Shown piece after piece: positions 45,865 to 57,485 of a stretch of 64,000 nucleotides of DNA. Positions within the stretch are counted from its first letter, which is position 1. Every line of letters begins with the position of its first letter. The position numbers and the translations under genes were made by a program. Origin of the DNA: Candidatus Competibacteraceae bacterium. GTDB taxonomy: Bacteria; Pseudomonadota; Gammaproteobacteria; Competibacterales; Competibacteraceae. The notes below the pieces were generated by a model. It worked only from the letters and a program-made list of their open reading frames with translations. It did no database searches and had not been told where the DNA came from. Where the stretch lies: the NCBI GenBank assembly GCA_003989085.1, contig RXIV01000003.1, positions 1 to 64,000 on the forward strand, given 5' to 3'.

Positions 45865-46881
45865 TTACAGAAAATCCAGGGAGAACCCCTCAGTTTCCAG
45901 AATCTTGCGGAGTCGGCGCAGAGCGTCGATTTGAATCTGTCGCACCCGTTCGCGGGTGACGCCGATCTCGTTGCCGACCTGCTCCAGGGTGGCTTTCTCC
46001 GTACCGCCCAAACCGAAGCGCCGTTTCACCACAATCCGCTGCTTGTCATTCAGTTGAGCGAGCCACTGATCAAGCTTCTCGTTCAGGTCGGCGTCTTGCA
46101 ACAGTTGCGACGGGTCGATGTTGTTGTCGTCGGGGATGGCGTCAAGCAGCGAGCGGTCTTCATCCTTGCCGATGGGCGTATCCACCGAAGCAACCCGCTC
46201 GTTGAGTTGCAGCATCCGCTTGACCTCGGTCACCGACTTGCCCATCGTCTGAGCGATATCCTCTGCGGTCGGTTCGTGATCCAGGGTCTGCGCCAGCTGC
46301 CGGGCGACCCGTAAATAACCGTTGATTTCTTTAATGATATGGATCGGCAACCGGATCGTGCGAGTCTGATTCATCAGCGCCCGTTCGATGGTCTGGCGGA
46401 TCCACCAAGTCGCGTAGGTCGAAAAGCGGAAACCGCGTTCCGGGTCGAACTTCTCAACCGCGTGAATCAGCCCCAGATTGCCTTCCTCGATCAGATCAAG
46501 CAGGCTCAGACCCCGATTCATGTAGCGGCGGGCGATTTTGACGACTAGCCGCAGATTGCTTTCAACCATGCGGTTGCGAGCACTGGCATCACCCTGAATC
46601 ACCCGGCGGGCAAAATAAACTTCCTCCTGTGCCGTGAGCAATGGGGAAAAGCCGATTTCACTCAGATACATCCGGGTAGCGTCCAGCTCATCCTGGGTAA
46701 ACTCCCGAGTGGCAGTCGCCACCGGCGCCGACCAGGGAGCTTCTACACTTTCCAGTTCCTCTGCTCCGCCAATAGGTTCCTCGGCGTTTTCTTCCAGTTT
46801 GTCTTCATCCAGCAGAGGATCGTCCATGACCAGTTCGTCGCACACGACCGTCGCCAGACCGGCGCTTATCCGTCGGGACAT
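45865..46881 (-). CDS. rpoS: RNA polymerase sigma factor RpoS
   Basis: The stationary-phase and general stress sigma factor. From ATG 46881, which has AGGAGG 7 nt upstream, it is 338 residues, close to E. coli RpoS (330). Region 1.2 reads [21 protein letters not shown]. Region 2 reads [38 protein letters not shown] and then [16 protein letters not shown]. Region 4 reads [17 protein letters not shown] and [19 protein letters not shown]. surE lies upstream in the same direction, but the usual pcm and nlpD genes between them are absent; a 273-bp spacer is found instead. Confidence 0.96.
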   Translation of the reverse strand: MSRRISAGLATVVCDELVMDDPLLDEDKLEENAEEPIGGAEELESVEAPWSAPVATATREFTQDELDATRMYLSEIGFSPLLTAQEEVYFARRVIQGDASARNRMVESNLRLVVKIARRYMNRGLSLLDLIEEGNLGLIHAVEKFDPERGFRFSTYATWWIRQTIERALMNQTRTIRLPIHIIKEINGYLRVARQLAQTLDHEPTAEDIAQTMGKSVTEVKRMLQLNERVASVDTPIGKDEDRSLLDAIPDDNNIDPSQLLQDADLNEKLDQWLAQLNDKQRIVVKRRFGLGGTEKATLEQVGNEIGVTRERVRQIQIDALRRLRKILETEGFSLDFL

Positions 46882-47154
46882 CGATAACCTCCTCGACACG
46901 CTTCGCTTGGTGGATTTGCTGTGAACACTGGCCCGGAATGGGCCGCGTTTTTATCAATTGTTTTGTTGTCGCTTCGATTATGGGGTCTTGATCCGCCTAT
47001 ACAGCAGCGCTGACTTCAACCCGGATTTGGAACCCCGGAATGGCATTGTCCCTGCCCCGGTTTCCAAATACCGGACGATGATACGCTTTTTCCGGTGGGT
47101 AAGTCCACAGCCATTCCCCGTCGGGTGGTTGGGAAATCCATTTAATTCTTGGAG

Positions 47155-47910
47155 TTATGGTGCAGCGCAGCGTAACCATTCCGCCAGCGGGCCGAGGGCG
47201 CGGTCGCGGGTCAGGTCAACATGCAACGGCGTGATGGAGACAAAGCCGGCGCGGATCGCGTGAAAATCGGTGCCGGGGCCAGCATCCTGTTCAGGGCCGG
47301 ATGGCCCTACCCAATAGATCGTCCGGCCACGGGGATCGACAGCTTTGACCACCGGCGCGGATTTGTGGCGATGGCCGAGCCGGGTGGCCTGAAATCCAGC
47401 CAACTGCTCCCAAGGCTGATCAGGCACATTGACATTCAGAATAGTGTCAGGCGGTAAGGGCCGTTCCTGCAGCTGCTGCACCAGCCAAACCGCCACACGG
47501 GCGGCTGTCTCGAAATATTGCGGTTGAAACGAGGCTTGCGAGACCGCAATCGCCGGTAGCCCCAGAAAGCGGCCTTCCATTGCCGCCGCCACTGTACCGG
47601 AGTAGATCACGTCGTCACCCAGATTAGGGCCGTGGTTGATGCCTGAAACCACCATATCCGGCTCCGGCTCCAGTAACCCGGTGATGGCGAGATGAACACA
47701 GTCGGTCGGGGTGCCTTCGACGCTGTAAAAACCATTGTCGTCGTGGTGGGTCACATAGAGCGGATTTTTGAGGCTCAACGAGTTACTGGCGCCGCTGCGG
47801 TCGCGGTCGGGCGCCACCACGGTGACCTCAGCCAGTTTGCTCAGAGCGGCGGCCAGGCATTGTAGGCCCGGCGCTTGATAACCATCATCGTTACTGACCA
47901 GGATGTGCAT
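47155..47910 (-). CDS. surE: 5'/3'-nucleotidase SurE
   Basis: A stationary-phase survival phosphatase acting on nucleoside monophosphates. The start at 47910 ([15 protein letters not shown]) gives 251 residues (253 in E. coli). The metal site is NDD at 7-9. [43 protein letters not shown] and LNVNVPD are the other family motifs. It precedes rpoS in the same direction and diverges from the Smr gene with 41 bp between starts. Confidence 0.96.
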   Translation of the reverse strand: MHILVSNDDGYQAPGLQCLAAALSKLAEVTVVAPDRDRSGASNSLSLKNPLYVTHHDDNGFYSVEGTPTDCVHLAITGLLEPEPDMVVSGINHGPNLGDDVIYSGTVAAAMEGRFLGLPAIAVSQASFQPQYFETAARVAVWLVQQLQERPLPPDTILNVNVPDQPWEQLAGFQATRLGHRHKSAPVVKAVDPRGRTIYWVGPSGPEQDAGPGTDFHAIRAGFVSITPLHVDLTRDRALGPLAEWLRCAAP

Positions 47911-47951
47911 GGTGCAGGTATCCTTGTGGGAGTCGCTGGTGGAGAGGCTTA

Positions 47952-48497
47952 ATGACTGAATCATTCACACTGGATCTGCAGGATCGGGAACTGTTCCGCC
48001 GGACGGTCGGCGCGGTTCGGCCAGTGCGTTGCGACCGGGTTGATCCCACCCCATCGCGTCCTGCCCCGATTCCCCGCTTTACCTTGGCCGATGAGCGGCA
48101 AGTCCTGACCGATATGTTTTCGGATTATTTTGAACCAGCCGATTTGGACACCGGCGAGGAATTGTACTACCGCCGTGAAGGGGTGCAGCAGACGGTGCTA
48201 CGCAAGCTGCGGCGCGGTTTGTTCCAGATCGGCCCGGCGCTGGATTTGCACGGGATGACGGTCGTTACCGCCAGGGAGGCGCTGACGACGTTCCTGCATA
48301 CCGCTCGGCGCGAGGGCCGCAGTTGTGTGCGGATCATTCATGGTAAGGGGAATGGTTCTCGTCACCGGGGGCCGGTGCTGAAGCTGAAGATTAACCACTG
48401 GCTGCGACAGCGCGACGAGGTGTTGGCTTTCTGCTCGGCGCGACCGGTAGATGGCGGGACCGGCGCAATTTATGTGTTGCTGCGTCGGTGGCCGTAA
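47952..48497 (+). CDS. Smr-domain protein (SmrA/SmrB-like endonuclease)
   Basis: 181 residues. The N-terminal ~90 are linker-like; the Smr domain (about 95-181) starts [19 protein letters not shown], continues [19 protein letters not shown] with the HGKG motif, and ends [12 protein letters not shown]. SmrB of E. coli cuts mRNA at collided ribosomes, and other members nick DNA; which applies here is unknown. Its start is 41 bp from that of surE on the other strand, so the two share a promoter region. Confidence 0.92.
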   Translation: MTESFTLDLQDRELFRRTVGAVRPVRCDRVDPTPSRPAPIPRFTLADERQVLTDMFSDYFEPADLDTGEELYYRREGVQQTVLRKLRRGLFQIGPALDLHGMTVVTAREALTTFLHTARREGRSCVRIIHGKGNGSRHRGPVLKLKINHWLRQRDEVLAFCSARPVDGGTGAIYVLLRRWP

Positions 48498-48536
48498 TGG
48501 TGAAAGCCGCGCCAGGAACTCTTGCCGGGTCGTTCA

Positions 48537-49562
48537 TCAAATCACCCAGTTATCGCTGATCGGATCATGGACGCTGGTCAGGTTGGCGTTGGGCGCGGCC
48601 TCCTCGCCAGCGGCGTTCGGGATCGCAACGGGCGGACCGGCGATATAGGACAGTGCAAATGATCCTGGCCCGACATTGATGCCCCCGGCGGTGCTCATCA
48701 CCGACAGCAGCACCTCGATGCCATGTGCTCTGGCGTATTGTTCAAACTCGGCAAACGCCCGTTTACGGCGGATCACATCCAATTCGCCGGCGTAACTCGT
48801 GTTGATGATCTGAGTGGATAAACCTTGCCTAATCGCTTGCCGGGCGATCTCAAACAGTTTGATCAGGGTGCGATCAAAGCTGCGCTCCTTGGCGATGACT
48901 TGGCTTTCACCCTGGTGAAAACAGATGATCGGCTTGATGTCGAGCAGGGAACCAAAGTGATAGCCAATCAGACCGATAGACTTTTCGCCTTTCTTGCTGG
49001 CCCGGTAGCGAACGTAGAACAAGTCATCAGGGACGAGATAGCCGTAAATCTGCTGGCTGAGTTGCTCGGTAATGCCACGCACTACCCCAAACGAAAGATT
49101 GTTTTCTTTGATCAATCGCACTGCTTCGTGGACCAGAACGCCCTCACCGGTGAACAGTGTCTTGCTATCTAGCACCGTCAGATAAAATGAGCCAGGCAGC
49201 CCGGCTTTCTGTCGCCGTTCCCGGTATCGTTTGAGGACGGCGTAGGACGCTTCAGTGGCGTTGGCGAAAATTGGGCTGCGGCTCTGGGTAATGGCGATAA
49301 CCAGCACTCGATCATATTGCAACACCAGTTGATCGAGAAACAGCGCCTTGATTTTCTCCACCGAAAACGGTGCAGTTTCAACATCCAGGGTCTTTTCAGC
49401 CAGATATTTTCGATAAAAAGCTTGGGTGGCTTCTGGATCGCGCACATCCTCGAAAACGTCATAGCCGAAGTGCAGACTGATTGGCATGATGTGGATGTTA
49501 TGACTCTGGATGTAGGATTGCGGAAGATCACAAGCAGAATCAATGACAAAGCCCGTACGCAT
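48537..49562 (-). CDS. DegV family fatty-acid-binding protein
   Basis: 341 residues from ATG 49562 with AAGGAG 8 nt upstream; the frame extends to 49664 without a better signal. FVIDSACDLPQSYIQSHNI is the usual DegV start with the serine/threonine that contacts the lipid carboxylate. It is somewhat longer than typical DegV proteins (~280). ISLHFGYDVFEDVRD, VLVIAITQSRSPIF and FYVRYRASKKGEKSIG follow. DegV proteins carry fatty acids to kinases in Gram-positives; their role in proteobacteria is less clear. Confidence 0.85.
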   Translation of the reverse strand: MRTGFVIDSACDLPQSYIQSHNIHIMPISLHFGYDVFEDVRDPEATQAFYRKYLAEKTLDVETAPFSVEKIKALFLDQLVLQYDRVLVIAITQSRSPIFANATEASYAVLKRYRERRQKAGLPGSFYLTVLDSKTLFTGEGVLVHEAVRLIKENNLSFGVVRGITEQLSQQIYGYLVPDDLFYVRYRASKKGEKSIGLIGYHFGSLLDIKPIICFHQGESQVIAKERSFDRTLIKLFEIARQAIRQGLSTQIINTSYAGELDVIRRKRAFAEFEQYARAHGIEVLLSVMSTAGGINVGPGSFALSYIAGPPVAIPNAAGEEAAPNANLTSVHDPISDNWVI

Positions 49563-49697
49563 GCGCTGTCTCCTTTTGTAACTGTCGTTGGACGTTAACT
49601 GATAAAGAGTAGCAAAAGCGTAGCAAACTATCGTCAATAAACCGTGCAATAAGTCATTTGACACGATCTAGGGAATTTAGCAGGAAACAGCGCTAAT

Positions 49698-50060
49698 TCA
49701 TGACAGAAGAATCATTACCCATACCATCGCGGCATTAAGTAGGGCGATAAATACTGCGGCTGAACCGATGTCCTTGGCGCGGCCCGACAGCTCATGACGT
49801 TCAGGACCAATGCGATCGATAGCGGCTTCGATCGCGGAATTGAGCAATTCGACCATCATGACCAATAGCAGGCTGCCAATCAGCAGTGCTCGCTCTACTG
49901 CGTTGTCGCCCAGCCACAGCGCCACGGGAACCAGCGAGGCGCATAGCAGCCCTTCTTGCCGAAAGGCTTCTTCATTACGCCAGGCGGCTTTCAGCCCGGC
50001 CCAGGAGTAACCGGCGGCGTTCAGCAGCCGCCGCCAACCTTTATGCGTTTGGTTGCCCAT
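49698..50060 (-). CDS. dgkA: diacylglycerol kinase DgkA
   Basis: A 120-residue inner-membrane kinase that recycles diacylglycerol to phosphatidic acid, especially during membrane glycan synthesis. It has RLLNAAGYSWAGLKAAWRNEEAFRQE, three helices, and the catalytic stretch MVELLNSAIEAAIDRIG followed by RAKDIGSAAVF. The length matches E. coli DgkA (122). Only 6 nt separate its start from the gcvPB stop, so the two may be co-transcribed. Confidence 0.95.
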   Translation of the reverse strand: MGNQTHKGWRRLLNAAGYSWAGLKAAWRNEEAFRQEGLLCASLVPVALWLGDNAVERALLIGSLLLVMMVELLNSAIEAAIDRIGPERHELSGRAKDIGSAAVFIALLNAAMVWVMILLS

Positions 50061-50066
50061 CGCCGC

Positions 50067-51521
50067 TCAGAACGCCACGGGTCGCCAGGCCAAATCCATG
50101 TCGCGGGCCGCCCGGACCTCATCCAGCCGCCGCACTGGCCGGTGATGCGGGGCGCTCTTGAGCTGTTCGGGGCCGGTTTCCGCTTCCTGCTGAATCTGGC
50201 GCAGGGCTGCGACGAAAGCGTCCAATTCTTCTTTGCATTCGGTCTCGGTCGGTTCAATCAGCAGACATTCCGGCACCAGCATCGGGAAATAGGTAGTCGG
50301 GGCATGAAAACCGAGATCGAGCAGCCGCTTGGCGAAATCCATCGCAGTGATGCCGAGGGTTTTGGCCTGGCGTTTGAGGGTGATAATGAATTCATGGCTG
50401 GCGCGACGCTGCGGAAACGCCGGTTCAAAGCCGGCCTTCGCCAGTTCCGCCAGCAGATAGTTGGCGTTGAGCGTCGCATAGTCAGCCACCCGGCTCATTC
50501 CGGCGCGGCCCAGCAGCCGGGCGTAAACGTAGGCCCGCAGCAGCACACCGGCATTCCCCATAAACGCCGACAGCCGGCCAATGCTCTGCGGTCGGTCGGT
50601 TTCAGACAGCCAGTGATAGCGGTCACCGGTCTGACCCACGATGGGAACTGGCAGAAACGGGGCCAGCCGGGCGTTAGCGGCGACTGGCCCAGCCCCTGGC
50701 CCGCCGCCGCCATGTGGGGTAGCGAAGGTCTTGTGCAGATTCAGGTGCATCACATCAAAACCCATGTCGCCGGGCCGAGTCTTGCCGAGAATAGCGTTAA
50801 GGTTCGCGCCATCGTAATAGAGCAGGCCACCGGCCTCATGAACGATAGCGGCGATTTCGGCGATCCGGCGCTCAAACACGCCCAAGGTGGACGGATTGGT
50901 CAGCATCAGCCCAGCGGTCTGTGGCCCGACTGCTTGGCGCAGGGCGGCCAGATCGACATCGCCGTTTTGATCAGTGGGGATTTCCCGCATTGTGAACCCG
51001 CACATGATCGCCGTCGCTGGATTGGTGCCGTGGGCGGCGTCGGGAACCAGAATTTCCCGGCGAGCCTGATCGTTCCGGGCGAGGTGATAAGCGCGGATCA
51101 TCGCCACCCCGGCGAACTCGCCTTGCGCCCCGGCCATTGGCGTCAGCGACACCGCCGTCATGCCGGTGATTTCCTGCAACATCATCTGTAATTCGTACAG
51201 ACAGGCTAGAAAACCCTGACTGCCGCTCTCCGGCGCCAAGGGATGACGGCCAAGAAAGCCGGGCAGCGAAGCTAATTGGTGACAGACCCGGGGGTTGTAC
51301 TTCATGGTGCAGGAGCCGAGCGGATAGAAGTGAGTATCGATGGAGAAGTTTTGCTGCGACAGACGGGTGTAATGGCGCACCGTCTGCAACTCCGAAACTT
51401 CCGGCAACGGCGCAGCGCGGGCGCGGCGTAGTGATGCGGGAATATCGGACAGGGTGGAGGCCGGCGCAGTGGCGGGAATGACCGCCTGCCGACCGGGACG
51501 GGATTGATCGAAGATCAGCAT
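50067..51521 (-). CDS. gcvPB: glycine dehydrogenase (decarboxylating) subunit 2
   Basis: The C-terminal, PLP-binding half of the P protein in organisms with a split glycine cleavage enzyme. 484 residues from ATG 51521 ([12 protein letters not shown]). Marks are [52 protein letters not shown] and the PLP lysine in [20 protein letters not shown]. The partner gcvPA and gcvT/gcvH are not in the window. It lies between thiC (upstream) and dgkA (downstream). Confidence 0.94.
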   Translation of the reverse strand: MLIFDQSRPGRQAVIPATAPASTLSDIPASLRRARAAPLPEVSELQTVRHYTRLSQQNFSIDTHFYPLGSCTMKYNPRVCHQLASLPGFLGRHPLAPESGSQGFLACLYELQMMLQEITGMTAVSLTPMAGAQGEFAGVAMIRAYHLARNDQARREILVPDAAHGTNPATAIMCGFTMREIPTDQNGDVDLAALRQAVGPQTAGLMLTNPSTLGVFERRIAEIAAIVHEAGGLLYYDGANLNAILGKTRPGDMGFDVMHLNLHKTFATPHGGGGPGAGPVAANARLAPFLPVPIVGQTGDRYHWLSETDRPQSIGRLSAFMGNAGVLLRAYVYARLLGRAGMSRVADYATLNANYLLAELAKAGFEPAFPQRRASHEFIITLKRQAKTLGITAMDFAKRLLDLGFHAPTTYFPMLVPECLLIEPTETECKEELDAFVAALRQIQQEAETGPEQLKSAPHHRPVRRLDEVRAARDMDLAWRPVAF

Positions 51522-51628
51522 GGAAAATACCCCATCAGGTTTGGAACAATGGACTGCAGTCATGCGATTCACATGGCCGCGTCATGTGGGTTTCCGGTGA
51601 TTTCGCGGGAAGATCACGCGGAGGATCA

Positions 51629-53545
<1,917 letters not shown>

Positions 53546-53579
53546 TTAATGTGAGGACGAAACAGGGGTGCGGTCAGCG

Positions 53580-53668
53580 GTGCTGAAGCCTTCCTACGCC
53601 GGTATTAACCGGATCAGGTTCCAAGGGTATTTCTCAGCTCCCGGATGGGAGCACCCCCGCTTCGTTCC
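53580..53668 (-). promoter_or_regulatory. TPP riboswitch upstream of thiC
   Basis: Read on the minus strand it gives GGGGGTGCTCCCATCCGGGA, then GCTGAGAAATACCC, GAACCTGATCCGGTTAATAC and CGGCGTAGGAAGGC. These are the conserved TPP-aptamer strings GGGGTGC, CUGAGA-AUACCC, GAACCUGAUC and GGCGUAGGA in the correct order. It ends about 60 nt before the thiC start, which suits control of translation or of early termination. Confidence 0.95.
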
Positions 53669-53720
53669 AAAGGCCATTAGAACACAGCGCCGCCGACACG
53701 GTAGGCTTCCCTTTCCCTGA

Positions 53721-54611
53721 TCACTTCCCCTCTTCCCCCACGACCCGGCTGGCGCCCAGCAGCATGACCTTGGAGAGCCGGGTGCGCTGATCCGTGGTGA
53801 GCTTGGTTTTGTTGGACAGCATCAGACCCTGGGTGCAGATGGTGTCCACCTTGGTGTCAAAGCTCCATCCCTTCTTCTCGGCCACGGTCACCGTCTCAAA
53901 GCTGTAAACGGCCTTGCCATCGGGCAGTTTGTCATTCAAGGACCAGTCTGTAACCGGGATTAGTCGGAAATCCTTGGGATTATCCAGGGCCACCTGCATT
54001 TCGGTCGATTTGGCCATGGGCTTCTGCACCACCATCACCGCCTGAATTTTACTGGCTTTGCTATTACTCTTGATTTGCAGTAGCGCCTCAGCCCCGTCCA
54101 CGAAGGCGGCGGCGGTGTGCTTGAATTTTGGCTCCAGTGCGGTCATGTACTCCCAGGTGACGGCTGCGCCACTGTTTGGAGATTGCACAGCAATGAGTTT
54201 GCCAGTGGCCTTTTGCAAATCACCATCGTTGTGGATGTCGCTGTCTTTACCGACGACGATGAACACGCATTCCTTGCCAATTTCGCCCAGATTCATCAAT
54301 CGATCGGCAAAGCCGGGATGGTCCTTGAGGTAGTACTTCAGGGCATCGGCTTGCGTGAGCGCCACATTAGTCGGATTTTGCGGATCATCCAGCCGGTTAA
54401 GATTTTCGATGGAGCCAGCGCTGGTCAGCACCTGCGCCGACAGATCCTGCTCGGCCAGCACCGTTTTCAGCCGCTCGCCAATGGTGCTATAGCCGCCGCC
54501 GCTCTTGCCGGTGCTGATCACGATGGGCGGATCGGCCGCTTGGGTCAGGCCGGCAGCGCTGAGACCAGCAGCGAGAACGAGGGTGTAAGGCAACGCAGAT
54601 TTCAGGGTCAT
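53721..54611 (-). CDS. TAXI-family TRAP transporter solute-binding protein
   Basis: A 296-residue periplasmic receptor. The signal peptide (about 1-25) ends in LTQAADPP. The mature part has ISTGKSGGGYSTIGERL, the TAXI-type ligand loop, VLTSAGSIENLNRLDD, VALTQADALKYYLKDHP and VQSPNSGAAVTWEYM. TAXI receptors deliver organic acids such as glutamate or oxoglutarate to a TRAP permease. No permease gene is adjacent, so it is an orphan receptor here. It follows the TPP riboswitch but on the far side from thiC. Confidence 0.85.
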   Translation of the reverse strand: MTLKSALPYTLVLAAGLSAAGLTQAADPPIVISTGKSGGGYSTIGERLKTVLAEQDLSAQVLTSAGSIENLNRLDDPQNPTNVALTQADALKYYLKDHPGFADRLMNLGEIGKECVFIVVGKDSDIHNDGDLQKATGKLIAVQSPNSGAAVTWEYMTALEPKFKHTAAAFVDGAEALLQIKSNSKASKIQAVMVVQKPMAKSTEMQVALDNPKDFRLIPVTDWSLNDKLPDGKAVYSFETVTVAEKKGWSFDTKVDTICTQGLMLSNKTKLTTDQRTRLSKVMLLGASRVVGEEGK

Positions 54612-54667
54612 AGGATTCTCTCCGGTAGGACGATGGCCGATGACGGTCGGGGGTGAATTAATGCCGA

Positions 54668-55552
54668 TTAATACAGTTTAGGCTGGCCCGGCGGGCGGGT
54701 CTTGAACCGCTTGTAAGCCCATAAATACTGGGCGGGCAGCGAGCGAACCGCCGCCTCTACGCCCTGGTTCAGCGCCGCCACTGATGCTTCCAGCGATGAC
54801 GCGGTGGTCACCTCCGGCAACGTCCGCAGATGCAGGGTGAATCCCCGGCCCCGTGGCAACCGCTCCGCCCAGGTCAGAAATACCGGCGCGCCAGTTTTCC
54901 GCGCTAACCGCGACACCAGAGTCATGGTGTCGGCGGCAATCCCGAAAAACGGCGCGAACACCCCGCCACCCTCATCGCCGGGGTCCTGATCGGGCAAAAT
55001 GCCGAGGACTTCGCCATTCCGCAGCGCCGCCAGCAGAGCGCGAATTCCAGCGGTGTCGGTGGCGACCACCCGTCCTCCCAGCCGGCCGCGTCCCTGACGA
55101 CTGAGTTCATCCAGCCCCACCCGGCTGGGTCGGTAGAGAATGGTTAACGGATAGCGGCTGGAATAATGCAAACCGGCCATTTCCCAAGCCCCCAGATGCG
55201 GGGTGAGCAAGATAGCGCCCTGCTTGCGGTGGACGGCGGCGGCCAATTCGCTTTCCCCGGTCACTGAAGCCTGAACCAGCGCCAACACCCGTTGACCAGG
55301 CCAGCACCACAATGGCCCCAGTTCCAGGAAGCTCTTGCCCGTTTCGATCAGGTTGCGGCGCAGCAGGCGGTTACGCGCCTTCGGGGGCGCTTCGGGAAAG
55401 CAGAGGGTCAGGTTGCGGTCGGCAATTTGGCGCACTGCATTGGGCACTTGTCCCAACAGCCCGCCGAGTACTGCGCCGATGGCGTGAATCAGAGGCAGCG
55501 GCAATGCGGCGATCAGGCGCAGCAAGCCGGCGAGCAGCGTCAGCCGGCGCAT
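54668..55552 (-). CDS. LpxL/HtrB-family lysophospholipid acyltransferase
   Basis: 294 residues of the lauroyl/myristoyl acyltransferase family that acylate lipid A or related lipids at the inner membrane. A first helix (LLAGLLRLIAALPLPLIHAIG) is followed by the catalytic HLGAWEMAGLHY (HX4E-type), TILYRPSRV, LGILPDQDPGDEGGGVFAPFFG and APVFLTWAERLPRGRGF. It ends RFKTRPPGQPKLY, where RFKTRP is a usual closing motif. The exact acyl acceptor is uncertain because family members differ little in these motifs. Confidence 0.9.
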   Translation of the reverse strand: MRRLTLLAGLLRLIAALPLPLIHAIGAVLGGLLGQVPNAVRQIADRNLTLCFPEAPPKARNRLLRRNLIETGKSFLELGPLWCWPGQRVLALVQASVTGESELAAAVHRKQGAILLTPHLGAWEMAGLHYSSRYPLTILYRPSRVGLDELSRQGRGRLGGRVVATDTAGIRALLAALRNGEVLGILPDQDPGDEGGGVFAPFFGIAADTMTLVSRLARKTGAPVFLTWAERLPRGRGFTLHLRTLPEVTTASSLEASVAALNQGVEAAVRSLPAQYLWAYKRFKTRPPGQPKLY

Positions 55553-55619
55553 GATTTTGCTTCAGATTTCCCGATTGCCGGCGTTGCGTTAAATACAGTC
55601 AGGATCATCCATAACTCAT

Positions 55620-56363
55620 TCATTGCACTGGATTATCTGGTTCGGCATCGAGTTGTGAATCTGATTTGGGCGGATTGCCGTCGTAGATCAGGTTGCGCCG
55701 CATTTGCAAGTATGCGCTGCGCTGGAAAGAGTAGGGGTCGATCTGTTCATCGGCCAGGGCGCGTTCAATCCGCAGCAAGCTGGCGCGGCGATTGATCAGG
55801 TTCAGGCCCCACAGCCCCCACTCGACCGCTGCGGAATCGGTGCTCCAACTGATCGGGTTAATGACGAAATCACCGACCATGCCAAAGGCATCGCGCACCG
55901 TGCTAGGCCCCAGCAAGGGTATAACGATGTAGTAGCCTTGGCCGATTCCCCAGACGGCCAGCGTCTGGCCGAAATCTTCGCGATTCTTGGGCAGCTCCAT
56001 GCGGCTGGCGACATCAAACAGGCCTGCGACGCCGAAGGTGGTGTTGAATACAATCCGGCTGCTGTCCATCGCCGCCTGATGCAGCTTGAATTGCAGCAGA
56101 TCGTTGACCAGCACGACCACATCGTTGAGATTGCTGAAAAAATTTCCGATGCTGTCCGTTACCGGCTCGGGCAGCACCCGCCAGTAGACCTTGGCGACGG
56201 GTTTGAATACCGCCTTGTCTACTGCGTCGTTGAAGGCGAACATGGCGCGGTTGTAGCTTTCGAGCGCATCGGCGTCCTCTTGGGCCAGGTCGCCGGGCGC
56301 GGCGCAGCCCGCCAGCAGCGCAGCGGCGGTCAGGGTCAGGAAACTGCGGCGGAACGTGTTCAT
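55620..56363 (-). CDS. mlaA: MlaA/VacJ outer-membrane lipoprotein
   Basis: Removes misplaced phospholipids from the outer leaflet of the outer membrane. It has 247 residues with a lipobox at LLAGCAAPG (cysteine near 20). DALESYNRAMFAFNDAVDKAVFKPVAKVYWRVLPEPV is the typical VacJ start, then RFVFNTT-like SRIVFNTTFGVAGLFDVAS, FGQTLAVWGIGQGYYIVIPLLGPSTVRDA and YSFQRSAYLQMR. No mlaBCDEF genes are adjacent, as is common for mlaA. Confidence 0.95.
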   Translation of the reverse strand: MNTFRRSFLTLTAAALLAGCAAPGDLAQEDADALESYNRAMFAFNDAVDKAVFKPVAKVYWRVLPEPVTDSIGNFFSNLNDVVVLVNDLLQFKLHQAAMDSSRIVFNTTFGVAGLFDVASRMELPKNREDFGQTLAVWGIGQGYYIVIPLLGPSTVRDAFGMVGDFVINPISWSTDSAAVEWGLWGLNLINRRASLLRIERALADEQIDPYSFQRSAYLQMRRNLIYDGNPPKSDSQLDAEPDNPVQ

Positions 56364-56491
56364 AAAGTTCTGAATGAAGGTCCGTTTGGGGCAAAGACGC
56401 CAGCAATGATTTTAACTCAACTGGAGGTAAGCGACGCAGCGCCAGCCCCCGGTTTCGGTCGCGCAGCAGTGCTTGAGCTAACCCGATCAGG

Positions 56492-57472
56492 CTAACGCCA
56501 CTGCGTCGTTCCCTCCATTCCCAGCAGACCTTCCCGCAGGGCGGCGCTCAACCGGACTTCCGTCCGATCAAACAGCCGATCCAGCCAACTGGTGCGCTTG
56601 GTGTAATCGACGATGCTTTTCTCCTTGATCACGTCTTCAGCAACTGACTGGCTGCTGCCCAACGCATCGACCAGCCCCAAACCAACGCCCTGCTCGCCGG
56701 TCCACATCAGCCCACTGAAAATATCCGGGTTCTCTTTCAGCCGCTCGCCCCGACCCTGCTTGACCGCAGCAATAAACTGTTGGTGAATCGCATCCAGCAT
56801 ACCTTGCAAATGCTGGACTTCGGCAGGATTAACCGGCTTGAAGGGATCGAGAAAATCCTTGTTGCTCCCCGCAGTATAGGCCCGCCGTTCCACGCCCAGT
56901 TTGGCGATGGCGTCAGTAAATCCAAAGCTGTCCATGCGGACACCAATCGAACCGACAATACTGGCCTTGTTGGCGTAGATGTTTTGCGCCGCCGCCGCAA
57001 TGTAATAACCACCTGACGCGCAAACATCGCTGGCCACCGCATAGACTGGAATTTTGGGGTGTTGCTGGCGTAATCGCTGAATTTCATCGTAAATCTCGCC
57101 GGCCTGCACCGGGCTGCCGCCGGGACTGTTGATTTCCAGAATCACACCGACGGTTTTCTCGTCCTTGAACGCCTTGCGAAGCGCTTCGATGACATTCTTG
57201 GCGCTCGCTTCGGTACTGCTGGAAATGAGCCCGTCAATGCGAATCAGCGCGGTGTGGTTCTTGGCGACTGAGGTCACGGCGGCATCCATGCCAAAATTGT
57301 CCGGCCACGCCAGCACCAGCAATCCCACCAAGTAGACGAAAAACAGGAGCTTGAAGAAAATTCCCCAGCGCCGCGTCCGCCGCTGTTCAGCCACAGCCGC
57401 AAACGCCAGTCGGGTTAAGGCCTCTCGCGCCCAGTGATCATCGTTGGGCAGTTGCGGATTCAGATCAGGCAT
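56492..57472 (-). CDS. sppA: S49-family signal peptide peptidase SppA
   Basis: An inner-membrane serine protease that degrades cleaved signal peptides. At 326 residues it is the short form. One membrane helix lies at about 39-57 (IFFKLLFFVYLVGLLVLAW). DEKTVGVILEINSPGGSPVQAGE and VYAVASDVCASGGYYIAAAA contain the nucleophile serine, and SIVGSIGVRMDSFGF follows. The lysine in about RRAYTAGSNKDFLDPF is the general base. It lies 13 nt after rluC and is probably in its operon. Confidence 0.93.
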   Translation of the reverse strand: MPDLNPQLPNDDHWAREALTRLAFAAVAEQRRTRRWGIFFKLLFFVYLVGLLVLAWPDNFGMDAAVTSVAKNHTALIRIDGLISSSTEASAKNVIEALRKAFKDEKTVGVILEINSPGGSPVQAGEIYDEIQRLRQQHPKIPVYAVASDVCASGGYYIAAAAQNIYANKASIVGSIGVRMDSFGFTDAIAKLGVERRAYTAGSNKDFLDPFKPVNPAEVQHLQGMLDAIHQQFIAAVKQGRGERLKENPDIFSGLMWTGEQGVGLGLVDALGSSQSVAEDVIKEKSIVDYTKRTSWLDRLFDRTEVRLSAALREGLLGMEGTTQWR

Positions 57473-57485
57473 CGTTAGCTTCCTT

